DNA of 64,000 nucleotides from assembly GCA_017599285.1 (NCBI GenBank), contig JAGFXX010000001.1, positions 2,942,501 through 3,006,500 of the forward strand. Direction: 5' to 3'. Under the pieces are notes generated by a model. It was not told the DNA's origin, made no database searches, and worked only from the letters and a program-made list of their open reading frames with translations. This document shows, piece by piece, positions 33,776 to 43,757 of this stretch; the stretch's first letter is position 1, and each line of letters opens with the position of its first letter. The position numbers and the translations under genes are program-made. The stretch is from Cereibacter azotoformans (GTDB taxonomy: Bacteria > Pseudomonadota > Alphaproteobacteria > Rhodobacterales > Rhodobacteraceae).

Positions 33776-34207
33776 TCACACCGCGCGGTCGATCCGGGTC
33801 GAGAGGTGGATCAGGCTCTCCGAGCTTCGGACCCCCGTCATCGCCCCCACCTCGTCGAGCACCTGATCGAGGACCTGCGTCGAGGGCGCCGCGATCTGGA
33901 GGAGGAGGTCGAACCGGCCGGAGGTGGTGAAGACGCGCTCGACCTCGGCGATGGCCTTGAGCCGGGTCAGGATCGCGGCCTGTGTCCGCGGCTCGATCGT
34001 GAGCAGGACCGAGGCCCGCAGCCGCCCCTGCCGGGCCTGTTCGCCCAGCTTGAGCGTGTAGCCCGCGATCACGCCCGAGGTCTCGAGCCGCTCCAGCCGG
34101 GCCTGAATGGTCGAGCGGGCGACCTTCAACCGGCGGGCGAGAGTCGCCACCGAGGTCCGTGCGTCGGCACCGAGGATGCCGAGAATGTTGCGGTCCAGCT
34201 CGTCCAT
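33776..34207 (-). CDS. Lrp/AsnC-family transcriptional regulator
   Basis: A 143-residue Lrp/AsnC regulator. The N-terminal winged helix-turn-helix ([27 protein letters not shown], then [25 protein letters not shown]) is followed by an RAM/ligand domain ending [12 protein letters not shown]. It is divergent from the decarboxylase gene, so control of that gene by an amino acid or polyamine signal is likely (inference). The ATG at 34207 abuts an 8-bp-arm palindrome with no Shine-Dalgarno between, suggesting a very short or absent leader and autoregulation. Confidence 0.92.
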   Translation of the reverse strand: MDELDRNILGILGADARTSVATLARRLKVARSTIQARLERLETSGVIAGYTLKLGEQARQGRLRASVLLTIEPRTQAAILTRLKAIAEVERVFTTSGRFDLLLQIAAPSTQVLDQVLDEVGAMTGVRSSESLIHLSTRIDRAV

Positions 34208-34237
34208 GCATAATGCCCGAAGTTTTCGTCATTATGC
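34208..34237. promoter_or_regulatory. Palindromic operator for the Lrp-type regulator
   Basis: GCATAATG (34208-34215) and CATTATGC (34230-34237) are perfect arms, with inner arms CGAA/TTCG around GTT. The 34208-34424 gap is AT-rich and holds the divergent promoters of the regulator and the decarboxylase. Lrp/AsnC proteins bind dyads of this kind. Confidence 0.6.
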
Positions 34238-34424
34238 CGACATATCGCTGCATATCAACACTTTTGATCGGTGGATTTGTGCCCCAAATGAGGCATCCTT
34301 TGTTGCAGGAAAAGGGCGGCTCATACGCACCTGGCCTGGTTTGTCGAAACCGCGCAGGTGCCTCCCACTCCCCCCATGTAACGCGGGCAGAGGGCTTGCG
34401 TCTTGTTGGCCGAAAGGAACGCCG

Positions 34425-35570
34425 ATGGGACTCTCGAAGACGATCTGGACAAACCCCGCCGAATATCTCCGCGCGATCTCTCCCGAGGCGCCGGTGCTGT
34501 TCTTCTCGCCGTCGATCCTGCAGGCGACGGCGCGGCGTTTCATCGACGGCTTTCCGGGCATGGTGACCTATGCCGTCAAGTCGAACCCGGAAGAGGTGGT
34601 GATCGAGAACCTCGCCGCGGCCGGGATCCGCGGCTATGATGTGGCGTCGCCGCACGAGATCCGCATGATCCGCCGGATCGCCCCGGATGCGGCGCTGCAT
34701 TACAACAACCCGGTCCGGTCGCGCGCGGAAATCGCCGTGGCCGTCGAGATGGGCGTGAAAAGCTGGTCGGTCGACTCGAAGTCCGAGCTGGCCAAGCTGA
34801 TCGAGCTGGTTCCGGCCGAGGGCTGCGAGATCTCGGTGCGCTTCAAGTTGCCGGTCTCGGGTGCGGCCTACAATTTCGGCGCCAAGTTCGGCGCCACGGT
34901 GGAGCTGGCGATCGAGCTGCTGAAGACGGTGGCCGAGGCGGGCTTCATCCCCTCGATGACCTTCCATCCGGGCACGCAATGCACCGATCCGGCGGCGTGG
35001 GAGACCTATATCCGCACGGCGGCCGAGATCGCGCGTGAGGCCGGCGTCACCATCGCCCGGCTGAACGTGGGCGGGGGCTTCCCCTCGCACCGGCTGAACG
35101 GGGTCGAGCCCGAGCTTGAGGCGATCTTCCACCTGATCGACCGCGTGGCCGACGAGGCCTTCGGCGCCGACCGTCCGCTCCTTGTGTGCGAGCCGGGCCG
35201 GGGCATCTGCGCTGACGCCTTCACCCTCGCCACGCGCATCAAGGCGGTGCGGGACGATGCCCATGTGTTCCTCAATGACGGGGTCTATGGCTCGCTCACC
35301 GAACTGCCGCTGATCGGCGTGATCGACCGGGTGTCGGTGCTGACCCCCGAGGGCCGCCGCCGCGAGGGCGAGACGCGCGACCGCATCATCTTCGGGCCGA
35401 CCTGTGACTCGGTGGACCGTCTGCCGGGCGAACTGCCGCTGTCGGTCGATGTCGCGGAAGGCGACTTTCTGGTGTTCCAGGGCATGGGCGCCTACTCCAC
35501 GGCCACCAACACCCGGTTCAACGGCTTCGGCGAACTGAGTATGGCGACCGTCCTTTCGCTCAAATTGTAA
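34425..35570 (+). CDS. Ornithine/lysine-type PLP decarboxylase (fold III)
   Basis: A 381-residue alanine-racemase-fold decarboxylase. PLP-binding Lys52 is in YAVKSNP, His181 in TFHPGTQ, the glycine loop is NVGGGFPS, and CEPGR precedes the phosphate. The catalytic CDSVD (327-331) matches the CDxxD of eukaryotic-type ornithine decarboxylases, and the length (about 380) is much closer to them than to LysA (about 420). The product would be putrescine or cadaverine for polyamine synthesis. AAAGGAAC precedes the ATG. A strong terminator follows at 35599. Ornithine rather than lysine preference is inferred from motif and size. Confidence 0.9.
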   Translation: MGLSKTIWTNPAEYLRAISPEAPVLFFSPSILQATARRFIDGFPGMVTYAVKSNPEEVVIENLAAAGIRGYDVASPHEIRMIRRIAPDAALHYNNPVRSRAEIAVAVEMGVKSWSVDSKSELAKLIELVPAEGCEISVRFKLPVSGAAYNFGAKFGATVELAIELLKTVAEAGFIPSMTFHPGTQCTDPAAWETYIRTAAEIAREAGVTIARLNVGGGFPSHRLNGVEPELEAIFHLIDRVADEAFGADRPLLVCEPGRGICADAFTLATRIKAVRDDAHVFLNDGVYGSLTELPLIGVIDRVSVLTPEGRRREGETRDRIIFGPTCDSVDRLPGELPLSVDVAEGDFLVFQGMGAYSTATNTRFNGFGELSMATVLSLKL

Positions 35571-35598
35571 ATCATTCACCCCTCGGTGATATTTTGAG

Positions 35599-35629
35599 GC
35601 CCGGTCGGAACCTTCCGCCCGGGCTTTTT
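35599..35629 (+). terminator. Rho-independent terminator after the decarboxylase
   Basis: GCCCGG-TCGGAA...TTCCG-CCGGGC forms a long stem (35599-35624) with a very short loop, followed by TTTTT (35625-35629), 29 bp after the decarboxylase stop. A textbook intrinsic terminator. Confidence 0.88.
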
Positions 35630-35726
35630 CTTCATCCTCCATGTAACAGTGGGTGGGCTACATGTCGGCGCTCGACCAGTTGACTCAGTGCGAGGGCGGA
35701 ACCGCGGTCGAACCGGAGGTTGCGGC

Positions 35727-36830
35727 ATGTCGCTGATCAAGAGTATCCGTCACTGGCTGCGGACCCATCCAACCGTCACGACAGAGCCGGCCACACCGCC
35801 TGGGCGCGGTGCCCGCAGGGGGCCGGTGGATCATGTGATCCTGCTTGACGGCACCTGTTCCTCGCTCGAGCCGGGCCACGAGACCAACGTCGGACTGATC
35901 TTCAAACTGCTGCGCCAGGGACGTCGCTCGGTCCATCGCACGATCTATTACGAGCCCGGCCTGCAATGGTGCGGCTGGCTCAGGATCGGCGACCTCGTGC
36001 AGGGCAGGGGTCTCAACCGCCAGATCCGCCGCGCCTATGGCTATCTCGCCTCGCACTATCAGCCGGGCGATCGGATCTTCCTCTTCGGCTATTCGCGCGG
36101 GGCCTATGCCGTGCGCTCGCTGGCGGGCGTGATCGACCGGGTCGGGCTGCTGCGCCGCGAAGAGGCGACCGAGCGCAATGTCCAGCTGGCCTGGCGCCAT
36201 TACGAGCAGGGCAGCATCCGACCCCATGCCCGAGCCTTTTCGCGCCGCTACTGTCATCCGCGGGTCGAGATCGAGGTGGTGGGCATCTTCGACACCGTGA
36301 AGGCCCTCGGGTTGCGGCTGCCGCTGCTGTGGCGGCTGACCGAGGACCGGCACGCCTTCCACAGCCACAGGCTGGGCCGGACGGTGCGCCACGGCTTTCA
36401 CGCGCTGGCCATGGACGAGACCCGCACGGTCTTCGAGCCGGTGCTCTGGGACTATCCCTACCACGGCCAGATCGTCGAGCAGGCCTGGTTCCGCGGTGGC
36501 CACGGTGACATCGGCGGCCAGCTCAACGGCGGTCGGCATGGCTCGCGCCTGCTGTCCAACATCCCGCTGGTCTGGATGCTCGAGCGTGCCGCCCATTGTG
36601 GATTGCAACTTCCGGAGAGCTGGCGCGCCGAGTTTCCCTGCGACGCCAGCGCCCCTATGACGAGCCTCTATGCCGGCTGGGGCAAGCTCTTCCTGTGGCG
36701 GCAGCGCCGGTCGCAGTTGTGCTGTCCGACGGAATATCTCCACCCGACAGCCCTGCGGCCCGATTGCGCCCCCCGCAAGTGGCGGCTCCGGCTGGGCCCG
36801 GCCGAGGCGGGAGAGCCGACGCAGGGATAG
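35727..36830 (+). CDS. DUF2235 alpha/beta-hydrolase (Tle-like)
   Basis: A 367-residue DUF2235 protein. The opening DHVILLDGTCSSLEPGHETNVG is typical, and the nucleophile elbow is LFGYSRGAYAVRSLAG. An Asp is placed as in EVVGIFDTVKALGLRLPL, and a C-terminal WFRGGHGDIGGQ supplies a His. Proteins of this family include type VI phospholipase effectors (Tle). Here no secretion or immunity gene is adjacent, so a stand-alone hydrolase is more likely. GGAGG precedes ATG 35727. It is convergent with gltA, with a hairpin between. Confidence 0.86.
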   Translation: MSLIKSIRHWLRTHPTVTTEPATPPGRGARRGPVDHVILLDGTCSSLEPGHETNVGLIFKLLRQGRRSVHRTIYYEPGLQWCGWLRIGDLVQGRGLNRQIRRAYGYLASHYQPGDRIFLFGYSRGAYAVRSLAGVIDRVGLLRREEATERNVQLAWRHYEQGSIRPHARAFSRRYCHPRVEIEVVGIFDTVKALGLRLPLLWRLTEDRHAFHSHRLGRTVRHGFHALAMDETRTVFEPVLWDYPYHGQIVEQAWFRGGHGDIGGQLNGGRHGSRLLSNIPLVWMLERAAHCGLQLPESWRAEFPCDASAPMTSLYAGWGKLFLWRQRRSQLCCPTEYLHPTALRPDCAPRKWRLRLGPAEAGEPTQG

Positions 36831-36845
36831 GCGCCCGGCAAAGCG

Positions 36846-36874
36846 GAACGGCGGCCCCCGAGGAGCCGCCGTTC
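36846..36874. terminator. Bidirectional hairpin between DUF2235 and gltA
   Basis: Perfect 10-bp stem GAACGGCGGC (36846-36855) and GCCGCCGTTC (36865-36874) with a 9-base loop, in the 57-bp gap between convergent genes. No T-run longer than two. Confidence 0.55.
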
Positions 36875-36887
36875 GTTCATGTCCCGA

Positions 36888-38174
36888 TCAGCGGTGGCGC
36901 AGATCGACGTAGTCGCGGGTCTTCTCGCCCTTGTAGAGCTGGCGCGGGCGGCCGATCTTCTGCGTGGGATCGCCGATCATCTCCTTCCACTGCGAGATCC
37001 AGCCAACCGTCCGCGAGATCGCGAAGATCGGCGTGAACATCGAGGTCGGGAAGCCCATCGCGTCGAGGATGATCCCCGAGTAGAAATCCACGTTCGGATA
37101 GAGCTTCTTCGAGACGAAATACTCGTCCTCCAGCGCGATGCGCTCGAGTTCCTTGGCGACCTGCAGCGTCGGGTTGTTCTCGATGCCCAGCAGACCCAGC
37201 ACCTCGTCGGCGCTTTCCTTCATCACCTTGGCGCGCGGGTCGAAGTTCTTGTAGACCCGGTGGCCGAAGCCCATCAGGCGGAACGGATCGTCCTTGTCCT
37301 TGGCGCGCCGGATGTATTCCGGGATTCGGTCCACAGTGCCAATCTCGCGCAGCATTTCAAGGCAGGCCTGGTTCGCGCCGCCATGCGCGGGCCCCCAGAG
37401 GCAGGCGATGCCGGCCGCGATGCAGGCGAAGGGGTTCGCACCCGACGAGCCCGCCAGACGCACCGTCGAGGTCGAGGCGTTCTGCTCGTGATCGGCATGG
37501 AGCATCATGATCCGGTCCATCGCCTTGGCGAGGACGGGGTTCACCGTGTAGGACTCGGCCGGCACCGCAAAGCACATATGCAGGAAGTTGCCGGCGTAAT
37601 CGAGATGGTTCTGCGGGTAGTTGAAGGGCTGGCCGATCGAATATTTGTAGGCCATCGCCGCGATCGTCGGCAGCTTGGCGATCATGCGGATCGCCGCGAC
37701 CTCACGCTGCCACGGATCGTTGATGTCGAGCGAGTCGTGATAGAAGGCCGACATGGCGCCCACCACGCCCACCATCGTCGCCATCGGGTGGCTGTCGCGA
37801 CGGAAGCCGCGGAAGAAGTAGTGGATCTGCTCGTGCAGCATCGTGTGCCGCGTGATCCGGTATTCGAAGTCGGCCGCCTGTGCGGCGTTCGGCAGCTCTC
37901 CGTAGAGAAGGAGGTAGCAGACTTCCAGATAGTGCGACCGCTCGGCCAGCTGCTCGATCGGGTAGCCGCGATAGAGAAGCTCGCCCTTGTCGCCGTCGAT
38001 GTAGGTGATCGTGCTTTCGCAGGCCGCCGTCGAGGTGAAGCCCGGATCGTAGGTGAAAACGTCAGCTTCCGCGTAGAGCTTGCGGATGTCGAGAACGTCC
38101 GGCCCAAGGGTGGGCGAGTGGATCGGCAGGTCGATGACCTTCTCTCCGATCGTGAGCTTTGCGGATTTCGTCAT
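36888..38174 (-). CDS. gltA: Citrate synthase
   Basis: A 428-residue type II citrate synthase, condensing oxaloacetate and acetyl-CoA at the entry of the TCA cycle. Catalytic histidines are visible in [15 protein letters not shown] and [16 protein letters not shown], and the Asp region is in [13 protein letters not shown]. The N-terminal beta domain ([25 protein letters not shown]) is of the NADH-sensitive Gram-negative form. GGGAG precedes the ATG. It shares direction with gltX, 107 bp downstream of it, but probably has its own promoter. Confidence 0.97.
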   Translation of the reverse strand: MTKSAKLTIGEKVIDLPIHSPTLGPDVLDIRKLYAEADVFTYDPGFTSTAACESTITYIDGDKGELLYRGYPIEQLAERSHYLEVCYLLLYGELPNAAQAADFEYRITRHTMLHEQIHYFFRGFRRDSHPMATMVGVVGAMSAFYHDSLDINDPWQREVAAIRMIAKLPTIAAMAYKYSIGQPFNYPQNHLDYAGNFLHMCFAVPAESYTVNPVLAKAMDRIMMLHADHEQNASTSTVRLAGSSGANPFACIAAGIACLWGPAHGGANQACLEMLREIGTVDRIPEYIRRAKDKDDPFRLMGFGHRVYKNFDPRAKVMKESADEVLGLLGIENNPTLQVAKELERIALEDEYFVSKKLYPNVDFYSGIILDAMGFPTSMFTPIFAISRTVGWISQWKEMIGDPTQKIGRPRQLYKGEKTRDYVDLRHR

Positions 38175-38281
38175 GCTTCTCCCTCTCTCGTTCGGGCCGG
38201 CGTCGCGCGGAATGGCGCGAGGCCGATAGGATCCGGTTCCGTTGAGGACCGGGATGCGGCGAAGAGGGGAGGGCGGCTCCG

Positions 38282-39697
38282 TCAGGCCGCCGCGGCATCC
38301 TCCAGCCGCGCAATCGTCTCGTCCCGACCGATGACCAGCATCATGTCGAAGACGCTGGGCGTCACCGTGCGCCCGGCAAGGGCGGCGCGCAAGGGGCCGG
38401 CCAGTTTGCCGAAGCCCATTCCCTTCTCGCCCGCGAAGGCGGTCAGGGCGGCCTCCAGCTCCTGCTTCGACCAGCTAGCAGTTTGCAGGATCGGCGTCAA
38501 TTCGCGCAGTATACCACGGGATACCGCATCGAGCGCCTTTGCCGCAGCGTCATCCGCCGCGATCGGCCGCGACTCGAGGGCGAATCGGGCCTTTTCAAGC
38601 AGTTCCGGGAAGGTCTTGGCCCGGTCCTTCAGCGCGTAAAGAGCCGCCGAAAGCCGCCCTGCCTGCAGGTCGGTCAAGGCGGGTTTCCGCGCCGCAGCAA
38701 GATATGCCTCTATTTCATGCATCGCAGCCGCATCATCCATGACCGCGATATGCTGGCCGCAGACATTCTCCAGCTTCTTGAAGTCGAGTCGGGCGGGCGA
38801 ACGTCCGATTCCCTCCAGGTCGAACCACGCCATCGCCTGCTCGGAGGTGAAGAACTCGTCGTCGCCATGCGCCCAGCCGAGACGGGTCAGGTAGTTGCGC
38901 ATCCCGGCGGCGGGATAGCCCATCGCCTGATATTCCTCGACGCCGAGCGCCCCGTGCCGCTTCGACAGCTTCTTGCCGTCCGGCCCGTGGATCAGCGGGA
39001 TATGGGCCCAGATCGGCACCTCCCAGCCCATCGCCTCATAGACCATTGTCTGCCGCGCGGCGTTGTTCAGGTGGTCGTCGCCCCGGATCACATGGGTCAC
39101 GCCCATGTCGTGATCGTCCACCACCACCGCCAGCATGTAGGTCGGCGTCCCGTCCGAGCGCAGCACCACCATGTCGTCGAGCGTCTCGTTCTGGAAGCGC
39201 ACCGTGCCCTGCACCCGATCCGCGATGACCGTCTCGCCGGTCCGCGGCGCCTTCATGCGGATCACATAGGGCGCATCGGGATGGGTGGAGGGATCGGCCT
39301 CCCGCCAGGGGCTGCGGAACAGGGTCGAACGGCCCTCGGCCCGCGCGGCCTCGCGGAAGGCCTCGATCTCGTCCTGGGTCGAGAAGCACTTGTAGGCCGC
39401 GCCCCGTGCCAGCATCTCGCGCGCCACCTCGGCGTGGCGATCCTTGCGGGCGAACTGGCTGACCACCTCGCCGTCCCAGTCGAGGCCCAGCCAGGTCAGC
39501 CCGCGCAGGATCGCGTCCGTCGCCTCCGGGGTCGAGCGTTCGCGGTCGGTGTCCTCGATGCGCAGCAGGAAGGTGCCCTTGCGACCGCGGGCGAAGAGCC
39601 AGTTGAACAGCGCCGTCCGGGCGCCGCCGATGTGCAGATAGCCGGTCGGCGACGGGGCGAAACGGGTGACGACAGGCTTTTCGGACGCGGCGGACAT
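38282..39697 (-). CDS. gltX: Glutamyl-tRNA synthetase
   Basis: A 471-residue class I synthetase. The HIGH motif is [20 protein letters not shown], and the KMSKS-type loop is [13 protein letters not shown]. The family's [16 protein letters not shown] follows the HIGH block. Because the window also has gatB, this enzyme may be non-discriminating and feed the amidotransferase. Many alphaproteobacteria have two GltX forms; this one cannot be assigned to GluRS1 or GluRS2 by eye. It is divergent from comEC across 76 bp. Confidence 0.96.
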   Translation of the reverse strand: MSAASEKPVVTRFAPSPTGYLHIGGARTALFNWLFARGRKGTFLLRIEDTDRERSTPEATDAILRGLTWLGLDWDGEVVSQFARKDRHAEVAREMLARGAAYKCFSTQDEIEAFREAARAEGRSTLFRSPWREADPSTHPDAPYVIRMKAPRTGETVIADRVQGTVRFQNETLDDMVVLRSDGTPTYMLAVVVDDHDMGVTHVIRGDDHLNNAARQTMVYEAMGWEVPIWAHIPLIHGPDGKKLSKRHGALGVEEYQAMGYPAAGMRNYLTRLGWAHGDDEFFTSEQAMAWFDLEGIGRSPARLDFKKLENVCGQHIAVMDDAAAMHEIEAYLAAARKPALTDLQAGRLSAALYALKDRAKTFPELLEKARFALESRPIAADDAAAKALDAVSRGILRELTPILQTASWSKQELEAALTAFAGEKGMGFGKLAGPLRAALAGRTVTPSVFDMMLVIGRDETIARLEDAAAA

Positions 39698-39773
39698 GGG
39701 TGGATTAACCTTTCTGAAACCATCAGGCGCTCAGGATCGGGCCTGTCTAGGCAATCACGGATCGGGAAACAAG

Positions 39774-41814
39774 GTGCGCGCATTGGCGCTTCCGCTCGTG
39801 GCTCTGGCCGAAGCGCGGGGCTTCCTGTTCCCCTTCGTGCCGGTGTTCCTCGGGATCGGGATCGGGATCTGGTTCGTGCCGTCGGCCGAGCCGGGATGGC
39901 CCGCCTATGCGCTGGCGCTGGCCTTGGCCCTCCTTGGCCTCCTCGGCCGCTGGAAGGCGCCCGAACTCCTCCATCCTCCGATCGTGGCGCTGGCCTGTAT
40001 CGCGGCGGGGTTCCTCGCGGCCGGCCTCAGGGCCGCTGTGCTGGCGGCACCGATCCTCGGCTTTCACTATTACGGCGCGATCGAGGGGCGGGTGCTGTCC
40101 ATCGACCGCTCGCAGACCGACGCGCTGCGCCTGACGCTCGACCGTCTGGTGCTGGAACGGACCCCGCCCGAGCGCACGCCCGAGCGGGTGAGGGTGACCG
40201 TTCATGGCCTGCAGCCCTTCGAGCCGAAGCCCGGCATGGTCGTGATGATGACCGGCCATCTCGACGCGCCGCTGCCCCCGGCCGAGCCCGGCGGCTTCGA
40301 CTTCCGCCGCATGGCCTTCTTCGACCGGCTGGGTGCGGTGGGCTACACGCGGACGCCCGTCGTGATGCTCGAGCCGGCGGCGCGCGGCGACAGCCTCGTG
40401 AACCGGCTGCGTGTGGCGGTCCGCATCGGCGTGCAGGATCGCTTTCCGGGCGAGGCCGGCGCCTTTTCCGCCGCGGTGCTGACCGGCGACTACGCCGGCA
40501 TCAGCGCCGCCACGATGGAGGATCTGCGGCTGTCGGGGCTGGCGCATATCCTCGCGATCTCGGGCCTGAACATGAGCCTTCTCGCGGGCTTTGTCTTCGG
40601 GCTCGTGCGGCACGGGCTGGCCCTTGTTCCGCCGCTCGCCCTGCGCCTGCCGACGAAGAAGATCGCGGCGTGCGTGGCCTTCCTCGCCACCGGCTTCTAC
40701 CTGCTGATGTCGGGGGGGAACGTGCCCACGCTGCGCGCCTTCGTGATGATTGCCGTCATGCTGGCGGCGATCCTTGCCGACCGGAGGGCGCTGTCGATGC
40801 GCAGTTTTGCCCTGGCGGCCAGCGTGATCCTGCTCTGGCAGCCCGAGGCCCTGCTCGAGGCCGGCTTCCAGATGTCCTTCGCCGCCACGGCGGGCCTGAT
40901 CTGGGGCTTCAACGCGCTGCGCGAACGGGTCCATCCCCGCACGATGTCGCGCTTCGTGGCGCCGGTGTTCCTGCTGTTCGTCTCGTCGGTGATCGGCGGT
41001 GTCACGACCGGCCCCTACGCGGCGGCCCACTTCAACCGGATCGCGACCTACGGGCTGATGGGCAACCTGATCGCCGTGCCGATGATGGAGCTGCTGGTGA
41101 TGCCCGCGGCCGGGGTTGCGGCGCTGCTTGCCCCCTTCGGCGCGTCGTTCCCGGCGCTCTGGGCGATGGAGCTTGGCGCGCGCTGGATCCTCTGGGTGGC
41201 GCATTGGGTGGCGGCGCTGCCCGGCTCGGTCGGGGCAGTGGCCTCGCCGGGGCCGTGGGTGCTGCCGATCCTGACGCTCGGAGGGCTCTGGCTCATGCTC
41301 TGGCGGGGGAGGGCGCGCCATGCAGGGCTGGTCGGCATGGCGGGGGCCTTCCTGCTCTGGGCGCAGGCGGACCGGCCGCCGCTCCTCGTCTCGTCGGATG
41401 GGGCGCTGGTCGGCCTTCTGGGCCCCGAGGGCCGGGCGCTGTCGTCGGCACGGGGGGGGGGGCTTTGCCGCGCGAAGCTGGCTTGAGAACGACGGCGATC
41501 TGGCGGATCAGCCGGCCGCCGCCGCGCGACCGGGATTTGACGGACCTCGCGGCGCGCGGCGCTTCTCGATGGCCGGGATCGAGGGGGTGGCCCTCAAGGG
41601 AAAGGGAGCGGCCGATCGGATGCCCGAGGCCTGCGCCACGGCGCAGCTGGTGATCCTCGCGGCGCGGCACGAGGGGCCGGTTCCTCCGGGCTGTCAGCTG
41701 ATCGACCAGTCCGTGCTGGCCCGCACCGGCGCGCTGGCCATCTGGCCGGAGGCCGAGGGGCTGCGCATGGTGCCCGCGCGCGCCGACCGGAGGCTCTGGA
41801 GCGGCCGCCCCTGA
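39774..41814 (+). pseudogene. comEC: ComEC/Rec2-like DNA-uptake channel protein, frameshifted
   Basis: A multi-spanning membrane protein with the ComEC competence core: LTGDYAGISAATMEDLRLSGLAHILAISGLNMSLLAG and the following helices up to about residue 545. Normal size would be about 680 residues. The first frame runs 39774-41486 and ends LCRAKLA. From an 11-G run (41452-41462) the +1 frame continues as GGGFAARSWLENDGDLADQPA... to 41814 with good family-like sequence. Removing one G restores one 679-residue protein. So this copy is truncated, phase-variable or mis-sequenced. GTG 39774 follows GGGAAA. The product would import single-stranded DNA across the inner membrane. Confidence 0.85.
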
Positions 41815-41828
41815 GCCGCGGTGCGCCG

Positions 41829-42515
41829 TCAGTAGCTGCGGATCAGCCCCACGAGCCTGCCCTGAACCTTGACCATGTGGTCGGGATAGACCTGCGTCTC
41901 GTAGGAGGCGTTGGCGGGCTCGAGCGCGATCATGCCGCCGCGGCGACGGAAGCGTTTCAGCGTCGCCTCATGATCCGCGACCAGCGCCACCACGATGTCG
42001 CCATTGTCCGCCGTCTGCTGCTCGCGGATCACGACGATGTCGCCGTCGTTGATCCCGGCCTCGATCATCGAATCGCCGCGGACTTCCAGCGCGTAGTGCT
42101 GCCCGCGGCCCGACAGCATCATGCTCGGCACCGTGACCGACTGCGCCCCGTCCGTGATGGCCTCGATCGGCAGGCCCGCCGCGATCCGGCCCATCAGGGG
42201 CAGATCGAGCGCGTTCGCCGTTTCCACCGGGCGCGCGCCCCGAGGAGGCTCCGTCCGGTCGCCCTCGATCACACGGGGGGCAAAGCCCGCCCGCTCCATC
42301 GCCTCGGGCAGCTTCACGATCTCGATCGCGCGGGCGCGGTGGGCAAGGCGGCGGATGAAGCCACGCTCTTCCAGCGCGGTGATCAGCCGATGGATGCCGG
42401 ACTTCGACCGCAGGTCGAGCGCATCCTTCATCTCGTCGAACGAGGGCGGCACGCCGTCGCGGTCCATCCGTGTCTTGATGAAGTCCAGCAGTTCCATCTG
42501 CTTGCGTGTCAGCAC
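41829..42515 (-). CDS. lexA: LexA SOS repressor
   Basis: A 228-residue SOS repressor with winged helix ([28 protein letters not shown]) and S24 peptidase domain. The cleavage bond is Ala113-Gly114 (RIAAGLP), the nucleophile Ser149 ([10 protein letters not shown]), and the general base Lys187 (ATLKRF). It is longer than E. coli LexA, as in other alphaproteobacteria. I chose GTG 42515 because GGAGG is eight bases upstream and the protein then starts at the family's LTRKQ; ATG 42542 would lie on the operator. Three GTTC half-sites (42537-42562) show autoregulation. Last gene of the trpG-trpD-trpC-moaC-moeA-lexA string. Confidence 0.97.
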   Translation of the reverse strand: MLTRKQMELLDFIKTRMDRDGVPPSFDEMKDALDLRSKSGIHRLITALEERGFIRRLAHRARAIEIVKLPEAMERAGFAPRVIEGDRTEPPRGARPVETANALDLPLMGRIAAGLPIEAITDGAQSVTVPSMMLSGRGQHYALEVRGDSMIEAGINDGDIVVIREQQTADNGDIVVALVADHEATLKRFRRRGGMIALEPANASYETQVYPDHMVKVQGRLVGLIRSY

Positions 42516-42536
42516 GGCGGCAACCTCCGTCGAAGG

Positions 42537-42562
42537 GTTCACCGCATGTTCTGCCCGCGTTC
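42537..42562 (-). promoter_or_regulatory. Triple LexA operator (GTTC-N7-GTTC-N7-GTTC)
   Basis: GTTC at 42537-42540, 42548-42551 and 42559-42562, each separated by exactly seven bases, giving two overlapping alphaproteobacterial SOS boxes. They lie 22 bp before the lexA GTG, between moeA and lexA, so lexA can be transcribed on its own during DNA damage as well as by read-through. Confidence 0.85.
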
Positions 42563-42572
42563 CCGCTTTGTG

Positions 42573-43757
42573 TCAAGCGTTCAGGGAAATGTAATCCATC
42601 GCCTCGCCCGGCTCGCGCGCCGGGTCATCCACCGGCCGCACGAGCAGCGCATCCGCCTGGGCCAGCAGCCGCAGCAGCGCGCTGTCCTGCGAGCCGAAGG
42701 GCTCGATCAGCGGCAGCCCCTCGCGCGGGGTCAGGCGCGCGCGCATGTAATGCGCGCGGGCGGGATTTGGCGGCAAGGCAACCGCAAGTTCCGCCCTTCG
42801 CATGGGTGCCGGACCAGCCGGCAGCCCCAGCATCGCGCGCAGCATCGGCAACAGGAAGAGATGCGCGCAGACGATGGACGAGACCGGATTGCCCGGCAGC
42901 CCCAGCATCGGCACGTCCCGCAGGCGGCCCGCCATCAGCGGCTTTCCGGGGCGCATGGCGATCTTGTAGAAGGCGCGCTCCAGCCCCATCTCGGCCGCCA
43001 CCTTGCCCACGAGATCGTGGTCGCCCACCGAGGCGCCGCCGATCGTCACGATCAGGTCGGCGTCCGAGGCGAGATCCAGCACGGTGCGCAGCTCGTCCTC
43101 GGTGTCGCGCGCGATGGGCAGAAGCCGCCCCTCGGCGCCCTCGGCTTCGACCAGGGCCTTCAGCGCGAAGCTGTTCGAGGCGATGATCTGATCGGGGCGC
43201 GGCACCTCGCCGGGCATCACCAGCTCGTCGCCGGTGGCGATCAGGGCCACCACCGGGCGGCGCGTCACCGTGACCTCGGGAATGTTCATCGCGGCCAGAA
43301 GCGCCAGGTCGTTCGGCCGCAGGCGCCGGGGCGACAGGCTGTCACCGGCGCGGAAGTCCTGACCCTTCGGCCGGATATGCGCGCCGCCCGTGGCCGCCGA
43401 GGCCAGACGGATCACGCCCGCCTCGACCGTCACATCCTCCTGCAACACCACGCGGGTCGCCTCGGGTGGAACGGGCGCGCCCGTGAAGATCCGCACCGCC
43501 TGTCCGGGCTCGAGCCCGCCCTGCCAACCGTGGCCCGCCGCGGCCTCGCCCACCACGGCGAAGGTCGCGCCCGCCGGCGGATCGCCGATCACCGCATATC
43601 CGTCCATGGCCGAGGCATCGAAGGGCGGCTGATCGCGCGTCGCCACCGCCGGCCGCGCCATCACGCGCCCCGAGGCCGAGGCCAGCGGCACCTTCTCGAC
43701 CGGCAACGGAGAGGCGAGCGCCAGCGCCCGCTCGAGGGCCTCCTCGACCCGGATCAT
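42573..43757 (-). CDS. moeA: Molybdopterin molybdenumtransferase
   Basis: A 394-residue MoeA, which inserts molybdate into adenylylated molybdopterin. Visible blocks: [11 protein letters not shown] near the N-terminus, [45 protein letters not shown] and [10 protein letters not shown]. Length is normal (about 400). It overlaps moaC by four bases (ATGA at 43754-43757) and precedes lexA by 57 bp. Confidence 0.96.
   Translation of the reverse strand: MIRVEEALERALALASPLPVEKVPLASASGRVMARPAVATRDQPPFDASAMDGYAVIGDPPAGATFAVVGEAAAGHGWQGGLEPGQAVRIFTGAPVPPEATRVVLQEDVTVEAGVIRLASAATGGAHIRPKGQDFRAGDSLSPRRLRPNDLALLAAMNIPEVTVTRRPVVALIATGDELVMPGEVPRPDQIIASNSFALKALVEAEGAEGRLLPIARDTEDELRTVLDLASDADLIVTIGGASVGDHDLVGKVAAEMGLERAFYKIAMRPGKPLMAGRLRDVPMLGLPGNPVSSIVCAHLFLLPMLRAMLGLPAGPAPMRRAELAVALPPNPARAHYMRARLTPREGLPLIEPFGSQDSALLRLLAQADALLVRPVDDPAREPGEAMDYISLNA

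Noticed and set aside
30490-33930. 1146-codon open frame antisense to valS
   Set aside because: No family sequence and extreme His/Gly/Arg content; valS on the other strand has all its motifs.
38483-41653. 1056-codon frame spanning gltX and comEC
   Set aside because: It crosses two real genes in the wrong frame or strand and has no recognisable domain.
42516-42542. ATG 42542 as the lexA start
   Set aside because: It would put the start codon on the SOS box and add residues not typical of LexA; GTG 42515 has a good ribosome site.
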